From the NCBI RefSeq assembly GCF_025175675.1, contig NZ_JANIOA010000023.1:1-64000 (forward strand): 64,000 nt of DNA. Reading direction: 5' to 3'. Below the pieces are notes generated by a model, which saw only the letters and a program-made list of their open reading frames with translations, searched no databases and was not told where the DNA came from. Source of the stretch: Sedimenticola hydrogenitrophicus. GTDB lineage: Bacteria; Pseudomonadota; Gammaproteobacteria; Chromatiales; Chromatiaceae. The number at the start of each line of letters is the position of its first letter. Position 1 is the first letter of the stretch. Positions 55,321 to 63,696 of the stretch are shown piece after piece. Position numbers and translations under genes: made by a program.

Positions 55321-55731
55321 TTATGCGCTTTTCTTCCTCAAGTTCGCAATGACTTTCCAGCGGTTTGCACCGGGCAACTTGCACTCCCAAAAGCGCCAAC
55401 CATTAACCGGATTACCTGTAATTGACACTGCGGCGGCAGAAGGAGAAGTAAAACGCTCACCGTTTACAATTAATGCCCCGTTTTCTACCTTGCCGATATG
55501 TCGCTGGCCTTTATAGGTGGCCCTGAATTCAGTACCGGACGGAAAGGACACGCCCTTAGATACCCACGGGAATCGGCCTGCCTCAACTGGCTGTGGCCCG
55601 GCCGGCGTGACAGGAACCGTCTGATTAAGGCTCAGAAGCCCCCGAATGACGTCATTTTCAGTTACAGATTCAGACGTGCGACGAACCGTAAGTTCTTTAA
55701 AAACCTCGAAATCTACTTCAATCGTTGCCAT
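55321..55731 (-). CDS. SeqA-N-like plus RAMA-like two-domain protein
   Basis: A 136-aa protein. The N-terminus, ATIEVDFEVFKELTVRRT then VTENDVIRGLL, resembles the oligomerising N-domain of SeqA (TIEVDDELYRYIAS...). The C-terminal half, SFPSGTEFRATYKGQRHIGK, then GERFTSPSAAAVSITG and NGWRFWECK, resembles RAMA-type domains found with restriction and DNA-modification proteins. No methylase or nuclease gene is adjacent. The ATG at 55731 is preferred because the 19 codons upstream do not fit either domain. Both assignments are by pattern recall; a role with modified DNA is inference. Confidence 0.65.
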   Translation of the reverse strand: MATIEVDFEVFKELTVRRTSESVTENDVIRGLLSLNQTVPVTPAGPQPVEAGRFPWVSKGVSFPSGTEFRATYKGQRHIGKVENGALIVNGERFTSPSAAAVSITGNPVNGWRFWECKLPGANRWKVIANLRKKSA

Positions 55732-55788
55732 AGCTCCGTACCCCATAATAGCGATAGTAGGAGTAATAGTAGCATTTATAGCAAACAT

Positions 55789-56321
55789 ATCAAGGCGCTA
55801 TTGGCGCATAACCTGATTATGCGTCTCGCGCATTTTCTGAGAAATGTTGCTCGCGCATTATGTGTAAAAAGCGACTTTTCGTTCTACGCATTATCCTGCC
55901 TTTTTTAGTCTATTTGACTCGGCTGGAACACTGGATCGGAGGTGTATTCAGCATCCCGCCAACAGGATATTCCTTAGATTCTCAGCAGGCTATCAAAGAT
56001 TCGCGGGAAGGTGAAACAGTTTCTCAAATGGCAACAGGGGTGGGAGGGCCGCCGATGAGATGCCGCGATTTTAGGTGGCATCGGTCCGCCGGCTATGCCA
56101 CCCGGTGTGTTTCCTGACGTTTAATCTTTTATTTCATCAGGTTAAGGGCGAACCCGCACTGCGCAACTTCCGTATCTTGATGTATGGTCATCACGCTGCG
56201 CATCCATGCAGTTTCCATTCGATTGCACATCATCTACCTCCAGATTTTTGTCTTAACTATTTGATTAATAAGAAACTATTACGCTATCGTTCTATTCTGT
56301 TTTATATTCAATGATCTATTC
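55789..56321. other. Gene-free AT-richer stretch
   Basis: Bases here are less GC-rich than the surroundings. The short open frames lack ribosome sites and recognisable protein sequence. Two occurrences of GCGCAT/TGCGTCTCGCGCAT near 55805-55890 are the only repetition noticed. Confidence 0.4.
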
Positions 56322-56800
56322 ATGCGTACCTCTGTCGACGATCTCGTGCAGTTACACTCTGACCGGGACCCCATGGCCTCGCTGGCCCTGCAGGCAGCGC
56401 TTGGAATCAGCCAGCCAACGGTGTCGCGCCTGATTGGTGCCGCCAGCAGCCGGGTGCTCCGGCTGGGGCACGGCCGGAATTCACGCTATGCGGCCGTCCG
56501 GGAGGGTGACCGGCGCCGACAGACGAGCGCGTGCCCCCGGCGGTGGTCGGTGAAATCACTGCCTTGGCGGGGACGGCCGCCGTCGCGGTGTTTTCGGGGG
56601 AGCTGTGGCTACTCGGCGAGGAGGGCAATGGTGAATTTCCGGGCCTGCCCTACTTCCTGCACGATCAGCGTCCGCAGGGGTTTCTCGGGTGGCGGATCGC
56701 CAACAGCGACATGCACCTCGGCAACCTGACGCTGGCACCCGGGCAAAACCGTTTCAGGCTCCACCCGGTCTATGACATGGTGCCCATGCGTTGGCTATAG
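56322..56800 (+). pseudogene. Decayed HipA/YjjJ-family kinase-toxin gene
   Basis: The first frame holds a helix-turn-helix (ALQAALGISQPTVSRLIGAA) and GRNSRYAAVREG, like the N-terminus of YjjJ-type HipA proteins. After a frameshift near 56510-56530, a second frame reads GELWLLGEEGNGEFPGLPYF then HDQRPQGFLGW, the HipA N-subdomain 1. It then jumps to RIANSDMHLGNLTL and HPVYDMVPM, the kinase catalytic and metal-binding segments. Roughly 200 codons between (ATP-binding part) are missing. It cannot make an active kinase. No antitoxin gene is left. Confidence 0.7.
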
Positions 56801-56912
56801 GGCGCCCCATGGGCGCCAGCGGCGGGCACGGCCCGCCCTATGGTTCTCGAACATCGCCAGCACGGGATAGTAGTGAGTCTCATGGTGGCCGGAAATACGG
56901 CCCGACAGGCGG

Positions 56913-57368
56913 CTAGGGATTGGCCACCCGGTGCTTGGCGGCGATGAACTCGGCATGCGGGACATACAGCAGATCCGCCAGGCGGCGTATCACGTACTCT
57001 TCGTAGTGATGCAGTTCGCTGTCGGAGAAGGCCACCCGCCAGAGCGCCTCGATCAGATCCACCTTTTGCCGTTGCGAATAATGCTGGTTGATCAGGCGGG
57101 TAAACTGGAAATAGTCGGTGGAATCGGCATGCTCCGCCTCCGCCAGGTCCAGCAGTTCATCCGCCTCCCCCGGCGCCAGCCGGAAGTGCTCCTGAACCGC
57201 CGACAGCAGCGCGGCCTTCTCATCGGGATGCTGTTTATAGTCCGACTCGGCCACTTCGAACAGCAGCACCGCCACCGCCAGCCGCAGGGCGTGCTCCGGG
57301 TCCCGGTCCATCGCGGATGAATCGGGGGCCAGGTGGGTTTCAAAAAACTGTTTGATCTTCTCTATCAT
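56913..57368 (-). CDS. TerB-like protein
   Basis: A 151-aa helical cytoplasmic protein of the TerB superfamily (COG4103-like). Typical segments are ALRLAVAVLLFEVAESDYKQ (first acidic metal-binding helix), LIEALWRVAFSDSELHHYEE (second, with the acidic pair) and VIRRLADLLYVPHAEFIAAK. MIEKIKQFFE is taken as the start; 11 codons upstream are unlike the family. TerB domains bind metal and are tied to envelope or stress complexes, but lone TerB proteins of this kind have no fixed role. Confidence 0.85.
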   Translation of the reverse strand: MIEKIKQFFETHLAPDSSAMDRDPEHALRLAVAVLLFEVAESDYKQHPDEKAALLSAVQEHFRLAPGEADELLDLAEAEHADSTDYFQFTRLINQHYSQRQKVDLIEALWRVAFSDSELHHYEEYVIRRLADLLYVPHAEFIAAKHRVANP

Positions 57369-57648
57369 AATAAATACTTCGCTTGCGCCAGCGGCGGCCA
57401 CGCCTGAGTCTCAACCTCCAGGGGCATACCGGACAAAACGGATGGCACCGCCAACCTTGGACCCCACTCCGGCCTCGATGTTTCGCGGAGCCCCGTGAAC
57501 CGGCACTGCCAGGGCGCGGTGGGCGTTCCGTTGCACAGGCCGCCCCGGCTGCCGCCGCGCCGGATGTCCTGCCGGGAGGGACGGCGGCAGGGGCGTTACA
57601 AAGGGTACCGAACAACTACACTGTAGTCATCAACAAGGAGTCTGAACC

Positions 57649-58347
57649 ATGAAACAGATCAGAGCGGCAGATGACCGTGGTCATGTCCAGCAAGGTTGGC
57701 TGGAGAGCCATCACAGCTTCTCCTTTGCCGATTATTACGATCCGGCCCACATGGGGGTATCGATCCTGCGGGTCATCAATGAAGACCGGATCGCGCCGGC
57801 CAGCGGATTCCCCACCCACCCGCACCAGGATATGGAGATCGTCACCTATGTCATGGAGGGGGAGCTGGAACACAAGGACAGCATGGGCAACGGCTCACTC
57901 ATCCATCCGGGCGACATTCAACACATGAGCGCCGGCACCGGGGTCAGACACAGCGAGTTCAACCCGTCCGAACATCAGCCGGTGCACCTGTTGCAGATCT
58001 GGCTCCTGCCCAATGAAAAGGGCGTGACGCCGGGCTATGCCCAGAAGCACTTTCCCCTGTCGGAGCGGCGCGGCATCCTGCAGCTGCTGGTGTCGCCGGA
58101 CGGCAGTGGCGGCTCCATCAGCGCCCATCAGGACGGGCTGCTCTACGGCACCCTGCTGGAACAGGGCGAGTCGGTGACGCACACGCTGACGGCGGGGCGA
58201 ACCGCCTATGTCCATGTCGCCAGGGGCCAGGCGGCGGTCAACGGCGAAACCCTGGGCGCGGGCGACGCCCTCACCCTGGTGGATGAACCGCGGGTGGAGC
58301 TGAGCGGTGTCGATAGGGCCGAGGTGCTGCTGTTCGATCTGCCTTGA
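57649..58347 (+). CDS. Pirin-family protein
   Basis: A 232-aa bicupin. The N-terminal cupin has the start RGHVQQGWLESHHSFSFADY, then the metal ligands in PTHPHQDMEIVTYVMEGELE plus HKDSMG, and MSAGTGVRHSEFN. The C-terminal cupin (about 130-232) lacks ligands, as usual. E. coli YhhW, a relative, has quercetinase activity, but the cell function of pirins is unclear. An AAGGAG precedes the ATG by about nine bases. It is monocistronic and followed by a long palindrome. Confidence 0.9.
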   Translation: MKQIRAADDRGHVQQGWLESHHSFSFADYYDPAHMGVSILRVINEDRIAPASGFPTHPHQDMEIVTYVMEGELEHKDSMGNGSLIHPGDIQHMSAGTGVRHSEFNPSEHQPVHLLQIWLLPNEKGVTPGYAQKHFPLSERRGILQLLVSPDGSGGSISAHQDGLLYGTLLEQGESVTHTLTAGRTAYVHVARGQAAVNGETLGAGDALTLVDEPRVELSGVDRAEVLLFDLP

Positions 58348-58396
58348 TCACCCAGGGGAATGCACCACCGAAACAGGCACCAGGAGAAACAATAGG

Positions 58397-58603
58397 GTAA
58401 CTACTCACCCGGCCTGTAAGTGATTGGCCTGCCTTGTTGGCCTCACGCGATGGCTTGTCTCCTCGAATCCGCCCCCTTTTTCAGCGCCTACCCAAACTCG
58501 CTTCGCTCAAACAAGGGCAGGCTTGAATCTGAAAAAGGGGGCGGATTCGAGGCGCCATCAAGATCGGCCAACAAGGCAGGCCAATCACCCTGGGAGTAGT
58601 TAC
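58397..58603. repeat. 207-bp nested palindrome
   Basis: Three sets of perfect inverted arms lie one inside another: GTAACTACTC (10 bp) at the ends, a 23-bp arm (58420-58442 with 58566-58588) and a 24-bp arm (58461-58484 with 58529-58552). The loop is 44 bases. The end sequence also occurs as a hairpin at 25637-25663. It could extrude as a cruciform, or act as a terminator between the convergent pirin and chemoreceptor genes. Confidence 0.85.
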
Positions 58604-58666
58604 GATGCAGGCGAATTTGTCCCTGGGAATACCGCTTCAGGGACTGGTGGACCCCCACGGCCTGGA

Positions 58667-59818
58667 TCAGAGCTTGAACTCAGCCAGTTTCAACTGCATG
58701 GTCTCCTCCTTCGACTCCTGATCCTGGATGCGGCGGGTGATCTCGGAGATGGCGTCCAGGTTGGCCTGTGAAATCTGGTTGACCTGCGCCACGCAATCGA
58801 CCACGTGGGCATTCTTCTCCTGCGACAGGGTGGACATCTTGACGGTGTGCTCCATCTGACCCGATGCGCTGGCGGCGTCGGTGGTGGCGGCACTGATGAT
58901 CTCGATGGTGTGCTCCATAGTGTTCATGACACCATCCAGCAGGACGGTCTGACTCTCCATCTGCCGGGTGGAGGTGCTGACCGACTGGGTGATATCCGCG
59001 ATGATCTTGTGAATCTCCTTCAGACTCTGCTGGGTGCGTACCGCCAGGCCGCGCACCTCGTCCGCCACCACCGCGAAACCGCGCCCCTGTTCACCGGCAC
59101 GGGCCGCCTCGATGGCCGCATTCAGTGCCAGCAGGTTGGTCTGTTCCGCTATCCCGTTGACCACCGTCAGGACCCCTTTGACCTGATCGGTGTTATTGGA
59201 GAGCTGGGCGATCTCTCCCGCCATTTCACGGTTGCTGGCCGAGTAGCGACGCAGTTTTTCGCCAAAATCGCTGATCCCCTGTTGCGAACTGTTGAGGTGT
59301 TCGCTGACCTTGCGGATCAGTCCCTGACTCTGTTGGGCATCGCTCACCAGGCTGTCGGTGATCTGGTCCAGTTCCGCCAGTTCCTGATGCGCCTCCTGGA
59401 TCAGCCGGGCGATGCCGTTGATGCGCTGATTGATTTCACCGGTCATCTTGTTGATGTCATGCACCGCGTTTTTGTTCGAGCTGGCAAACTCCTTGGTCTC
59501 CAGCAGGGCCGAGCGGATGCTGTGCCTGAAGCTGTCGATCACCGCCAGGACCTGCCCCAGTTCGGTATTGAAGTTGGCATTGACCCGGCACTCCTGGGAG
59601 AGATCCCGGCGCGAGAAGTTCTCCATGTAGTGGGACATTTGCTTCAGGGCATCCACCCCCCAGCGTTTCTCGTCCAGGTCGTGTACCAGCACGACCACGG
59701 CCACCACCAGCTGGATCACCATGGACCAGAAGTTTTCCGTTAATATCAGGGCATTGGCCACCAGCAGGACAATTCCGATCCAATGAATGCTGCGCATCCG
59801 CAAGAAGAGTGATTTCAT
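58667..59818 (-). CDS. Methyl-accepting chemotaxis-type protein without a sensor domain
   Basis: A 383-aa membrane receptor. Two helices (about 12-28 and 32-46) form a hairpin with almost no periplasmic loop, so it does not sense through a periplasmic domain. The cytoplasmic coiled coil carries the signalling tip [20 protein letters not shown] and [20 protein letters not shown]. It may sense a membrane or cytoplasmic signal. No che gene is nearby. Confidence 0.9.
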   Translation of the reverse strand: MKSLFLRMRSIHWIGIVLLVANALILTENFWSMVIQLVVAVVVLVHDLDEKRWGVDALKQMSHYMENFSRRDLSQECRVNANFNTELGQVLAVIDSFRHSIRSALLETKEFASSNKNAVHDINKMTGEINQRINGIARLIQEAHQELAELDQITDSLVSDAQQSQGLIRKVSEHLNSSQQGISDFGEKLRRYSASNREMAGEIAQLSNNTDQVKGVLTVVNGIAEQTNLLALNAAIEAARAGEQGRGFAVVADEVRGLAVRTQQSLKEIHKIIADITQSVSTSTRQMESQTVLLDGVMNTMEHTIEIISAATTDAASASGQMEHTVKMSTLSQEKNAHVVDCVAQVNQISQANLDAISEITRRIQDQESKEETMQLKLAEFKL

Positions 59819-60253
59819 ATTATTTGGCTTCGCTTATGGAGTAATTCGCCGTCTGTACGGCAGCCCGAGAGGCTGACACGGGGCCTTGCGACCCGCCCTC
59901 GGTGGCCGGATATGGATCGGTGGTGAACCGGCAACCGGTTGCCATCGGGTGCTTATCGGACAGTGGCAGGGATACTTTAACGGGCGGGACGGGAATGGCG
60001 GGCATATTGGTATTTCATTGACGGGGGTCAGCAAAACCGCTCGGGATCGCCAGAGGTGCGGAGCGCTACGCGGGTCGGTTCACCCGATCGTTGTAAAAAT
60101 CAACCGGTAGGAGTGGCGCCTCGCCGCGAAATCGGCCCGGGGGCGGGCCTCCTACAGGGCGCAATGCTGGACTCCGCCAGCGGTGCATTCCGGGAAACCA
60201 TGCCTATTTATATCATCCGGCAGATAACGGGGTGAACCAAATCATTGGGTCAT

Positions 60254-60499
60254 GAATGGCACTTACTTAAGGCGAATTGCAGGATTTTCGTCATTCCATC
60301 CTTAGGTCCGTAAACGGTGCATCCCTGCACCACTTCTCCGGCGCAGGTCGGACAAAATCGCGAAGCGCGTTGAACGACTGAAAGTCGGCCCGAAGGGTGA
60401 GCGAAGCGAATAATCCAGGAATACCGCCACCATTAAGCACGTCTGGATCCCGGCCTGCGCCGGGATGACGGTGGTTCTTGGCTTAAGTAAGTGCCATTC
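60254..60499. mobile_element. MITE, 246 bp, 18-bp TIRs, 10-bp target duplication
   Basis: Perfect terminal inverted repeats GAATGGCACTTACTTAAG (60254-60271 and 60482-60499) are flanked by the exact direct repeat ATTGGGTCAT (60244-60253, 60500-60509). There is no coding capacity. Inside are CGTCATTCC and GGGATGACGG arms. Related copies lie at 62003-62278 and 49924-50067. The rest of 59819-60529 holds a degenerate GTAGGAG/CTCCTAC palindrome near 60108-60154 and no gene. Confidence 0.88.
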
Positions 60500-60529
60500 A
60501 TTGGGTCATGATTAATGCAACTATTGGGT

Positions 60530-61327
60530 TCACTCAGCGCCGGCGGCACTGAACCAGCAGCGGGGCCGCAGCCCGTGGGTCTGCTGCGGGTGCTGGGTGC
60601 AGAGCCAGGGCGGGCCATCAGCGGCGGACGCACTCTTCTGCGGATCACACAGGGCGGCGGCAAAATAGGTATCGAGACGGCACTGCGGGCTGGGCAGTCC
60701 CATATCGGTTTGCCGGGCAATCTCCCGCTCCGGCATCTCGAACCTTGGGTAGCCGATATGCCGCTTATGCGCAAAGTAGCGGGTCAGACGCGCCCCGGCC
60801 ATCGCCGAACGCATGCAGAGCTCACGCTCCTCGCGACTCTCAAACACCATCCGGCAGCGGTCGATCACGATCTTCGGGGTGGTCGCTTCACGCAGCACAC
60901 TGTATTCGGGCAGCTTCGGGAACACCCGCCGCAGGCAATCGGAAACCCCAAAGTAGTCCGCCTGTCCCTCGACCGAGTACTTCCAGACCGCCGGTGGTCC
61001 CGCCAGATGGTGGCCTATCTCATGGCAGGCAATCAGGGTGAAGGCGTCGGCATTGATGATCGGTTGACGGGCGATCCCGCCGGGCATCCGCAACACCGCG
61101 ATCTCACCGCGCCGGTCCTCCTCCCGCCAGGCCGAGGCCTGATTGGTCTCATCCGGCCACAGCCGGTCGATGCGCAAGCGCTCGTTGCGTTCGTTGAATG
61201 CCTCGGCATAGGTCCGGGCGACCATGTCGAGGATGGTGTCATAGGTGTTGCGGGAGATCTCCGCCTGCACCGTCGACAGGCCCAGCAGCCACAAAAACCC
61301 AAAAACAGCCATGGAGAGACGCACCAT
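60530..61327 (-). CDS. Exported HEIGHH metallopeptidase-like protein
   Basis: A 265-aa protein with a signal peptide (MAVFGFLWLLGLSTVQA, cut near residue 22). The zinc motif is ACHEIGHHLAG (His102, Glu103, His106), followed by SVEGQADYFGVSDCL with the likely third ligand in ExxAD, as in M48-like gluzincins. Several cysteines suggest disulfides in the periplasm. ATG at 61327 gives the signal peptide; the frame runs much further upstream, but only through nikR antisense. Its C-terminal 30 residues reach the edge of the MITE and may be altered by it. Substrate unknown. Confidence 0.8.
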   Translation of the reverse strand: MVRLSMAVFGFLWLLGLSTVQAEISRNTYDTILDMVARTYAEAFNERNERLRIDRLWPDETNQASAWREEDRRGEIAVLRMPGGIARQPIINADAFTLIACHEIGHHLAGPPAVWKYSVEGQADYFGVSDCLRRVFPKLPEYSVLREATTPKIVIDRCRMVFESREERELCMRSAMAGARLTRYFAHKRHIGYPRFEMPEREIARQTDMGLPSPQCRLDTYFAAALCDPQKSASAADGPPWLCTQHPQQTHGLRPRCWFSAAGAE

Positions 61328-61468
61328 ACACAGCTTCCGTGTCCGGCTCCCCTTATCGCTAACTAATAGCGCAAACCCGGCCGAGTTCAAGCCGCCGGCG
61401 AATGTTTGCCCCGACGCGGATCTCCTGCGATGATTCGGGCACGCTACGCCAAACCACGAGGAAGCCCA

Positions 61469-61936
61469 ATGGAACGCATCACCATTTCCCTGGACGAGGA
61501 GCTGATCGGCCAGTTTGAGGAGTACCTTAAACGGCGCAGCTACAAGAACCGCTCCGAGGCGATCCGGGATATGATCCGCGACACCCTGGAGGCGGACCGC
61601 ATGGCACATGCCGCCAGCGGTCACTGTGTCGGCACCCTCAGCTATGTGTTCAACCACGAAGAGCGGGAGCTGGCCCGGCGCCTGACCCACGCCCACCATC
61701 ATCACCACGACGTATCGGTCTCCACCCTGCATGTCCATCTGGATCATGAGAACTGCCTGGAGGCGGTCGTGGTCAGCGGCCCTACCCGGCAGGTGGAGGA
61801 GTTTGCCAATGCGGTCATCACCCAGCCGGGCGTGCGCCACGGCAAGCTCAACCTGATCCCGGTGGAGGTGGAGCAGGAGCACCACCACCACGGCGGCGGC
61901 GCCCACAAACACAGCCATACCCACCCGCAGACCTGA
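61469..61936 (+). CDS. nikR: Nickel-responsive regulator NikR
   Basis: A 155-aa ribbon-helix-helix repressor that binds DNA when nickel-loaded. The N-terminal ERITISLDEELIGQFEEYLK and SYKNRSEAIRDMIRD segments form the DNA-binding part. Nickel ligands match E. coli with a shift of one: His77 in the HHHH run, His88 and His90 in LHVH, Cys96 in ENCLE. An extra histidine-rich tail (HHHHGGGAHKHSHTH) may hold nickel in reserve. MERITI is the start; upstream codons are not conserved. The probable target is the operator before the DUF4198 gene at 63697. Confidence 0.95.
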   Translation: MERITISLDEELIGQFEEYLKRRSYKNRSEAIRDMIRDTLEADRMAHAASGHCVGTLSYVFNHEERELARRLTHAHHHHHDVSVSTLHVHLDHENCLEAVVVSGPTRQVEEFANAVITQPGVRHGKLNLIPVEVEQEHHHHGGGAHKHSHTHPQT

Positions 61937-62002
61937 GTCACCGGGTTAACTCCCCGGCCAGGCCGAGCAACGTCTCCGACGCGGACATTTGGGACCTGAG
62001 CG

Positions 62003-62278
62003 GAATGGCACTTACTTAAGCCAAGAACTACCGTCATCCCGGCGCAGGCTGGAGGAGTGGTGCAGGAGGAGTGGTACAGGAGGAGTGGTACAGGGATGTA
62101 CCGTTTACGGAGCCGAGGATGCCATGCACCGTTTACGGACCTAAGGATGGCATCCAGACTGCTTAATGGTGGCGGTATTCCTGGATTATTCGCTTCGCTC
62201 ACCCTTCGGGCCGACTTTCAGTCGTTCAACGCGCTTCGCGCTTTTGTCCGGCCTGCGCCGGAGAAGTGGTGCAGGGAT
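62003..62278. mobile_element. Truncated inverse copy of the 246-bp MITE
   Basis: Begins with the same 18-bp terminal repeat and then follows the 60254-60499 element in reverse. It is interrupted by three tandem 14-bp units (62053-62094, AGGAGTGGTRCAGG) and a short duplicated stretch, and ends at about GCAGGGAT without the other terminal repeat. Confidence 0.8.
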
Positions 62279-62296
62279 ACGGACATTGTTACTGAC

Positions 62297-62325
62297 AAAA
62301 TAAAGCCCCACCGGAAGATGAGGCT
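62297..62325 (-). terminator. Terminator of the PEP-CTERM gene
   Basis: On the minus strand a stem AGCCTCA / TGGGGCT (one G-U pair) with an eight-base loop is followed by TTTATTTTG, 26 bases beyond the stop codon. It has the form of an intrinsic terminator. Confidence 0.75.
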
Positions 62326-62350
62326 CATTAAGCCAATGGGTAAGAAACTA

Positions 62351-62878
62351 TTAAGCTTTACGGCGAGATACACCCAAGCCAATCAGACCTAGACCCAAGA
62401 GAGCCAGTGGAGTGGGAACTGGAACTTCGCTAGCAACTGTTATTGAGCCACCAGTGTCTTCATAAAAATAATCTCGCAAGTATGTATCAGTTCCATCAAA
62501 ATCGATGACGAAATAGCCGTAGTAGGAACCGATAGAGGTATCAAAAGCCGCCACATACTGCTCACCAATAATCAGGTCAGCTGTATAATCAGCTACCCCA
62601 CTAACCCAATCCAGAGATGCATCAATGGTATCTCCGATCCCTAAAAAGGCAAATTGGAAATCTGTGCCGTAACTTGAACCGTTTATCCAAAGAGTTTCGT
62701 CGTAGCAACAATCTTCAGCTAATCCAATATCATTAGTTCCGTCACCGTCCAAGTCGTAGTGGTTTGTACCAGATGCAGGCAGTTGCTCATCGATCTCAAC
62801 TTGAATAACCGCTGCTGTCGCTAAACCCGAGAACATGAGTGCAAGAGCAAATATAGTAGTAGTTAGTATTTTCTTCAT
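62351..62878 (-). CDS. PEP-CTERM-type exported protein
   Basis: A 175-aa secreted protein. A signal peptide (KKILTTTIFALALMFSGLATA, cut near 23) is followed by an acidic, aromatic-rich body with the calcium-like YDLDGDGTNDIG. The C-terminus is a sorting signal: VPVPTPLALLGLGLIGLG then SRRKA, i.e. VPxP, a membrane helix and a basic tail, as in substrates of exosortase/archaeosortase systems. No exosortase gene is in the window. Base composition is more AT-rich than the neighbours. Such proteins usually go to the surface or into exopolysaccharide. Confidence 0.82.
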   Translation of the reverse strand: MKKILTTTIFALALMFSGLATAAVIQVEIDEQLPASGTNHYDLDGDGTNDIGLAEDCCYDETLWINGSSYGTDFQFAFLGIGDTIDASLDWVSGVADYTADLIIGEQYVAAFDTSIGSYYGYFVIDFDGTDTYLRDYFYEDTGGSITVASEVPVPTPLALLGLGLIGLGVSRRKA

Positions 62879-63608
62879 AACATTATTATTTCCTTAATTT
62901 TTATGTAGGCATTTACTATCATGCATAAACCGTGCCATTATCATAAGCCACTAAAAAAATACAACTTTTTTTACTCCACAAGTTTTTTTGTAAAAAAACC
63001 TGACACTGAAAACATATCTTTTAGCATTTAGTCTTAGAGTAAGCTTTGGAGCATGAAAACTAATACAGATTAATCCTGTTGCATCTGCTTTTAATTAACA
63101 CTTGTAAATTTACGCAATCGACAAATCAGCTTTAATGTCCGTTGACGCTGATGAGTACGCATCGGAATTATCTGCAATACCTATTTGTGAATGCCTGTAA
63201 GCACTGGTTTCAGCTATTTGGCGGCTATCACACGCGATTGTCTGCTTTCTTGAATGGAAAAGTTGTGTAAAAGATTCTGACAATGACCGGTGTCCTACAG
63301 AACTAGCCTTTCATTTTTTATAGGCAATAGCGATATTCAACTGTCGGTTTATCTCGGTACATGCCATTCAGCGGGAATTGAATAAAGACCACTTCGGGTG
63401 CGCCGCAGATTTCTTCAAGTACTGTCACTATTTCAATTTCCGGCCAATTCCGGTCATTGCGCTGAATCGGGCTCATTGCCCCGGATGGGCCGTTTTCGGA
63501 AGCTCAGGTCGCCTTCTTCACCGTGTCGCGAGCCTGATGAAAGGTGGCGAGGATATTGCGGATAAGCTTGTCCATCCGCTTGCTAGGAGCAGGAACGCCC
63601 GGCCAATT
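62879..63608. other. AT-rich region without a supported gene
   Basis: About 730 bases with poly-A/T runs near 62950-63000. An 84-codon frame at 63378-63632 lacks a ribosome site and resembles nothing I know. It must hold the promoter of the PEP-CTERM gene on the minus strand. Confidence 0.45.
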
Positions 63609-63635
63609 GTATTACGTATTATTTTTTTGTAATAT
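63609..63635. promoter_or_regulatory. Predicted NikR operator
   Basis: GTATTAC-N13-GTAATAT is a near-perfect palindrome with 7-bp arms and one mismatch. It matches the general GTATTA/TAATAC form of NikR sites in proteobacteria. It lies 61 bases before the DUF4198 gene and 1.7 kb from nikR, so nickel-dependent repression of that gene is likely. Confidence 0.65.
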
Positions 63636-63696
63636 CTCATACACTATCCGGGCAGGTAGCAGAAGACCCGACCCCTATCACCACCGGAGTCCACGG

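Noticed and set aside
55860-56117. 85-codon open frame in the AT-richer gap
   Set aside because: No ribosome site, no recognisable family, and composition unlike the neighbouring genes.
63378-63632. 84-codon open frame before the DUF4198 gene
   Set aside because: It overlaps the predicted operator region, lacks a ribosome site and resembles nothing known to me.
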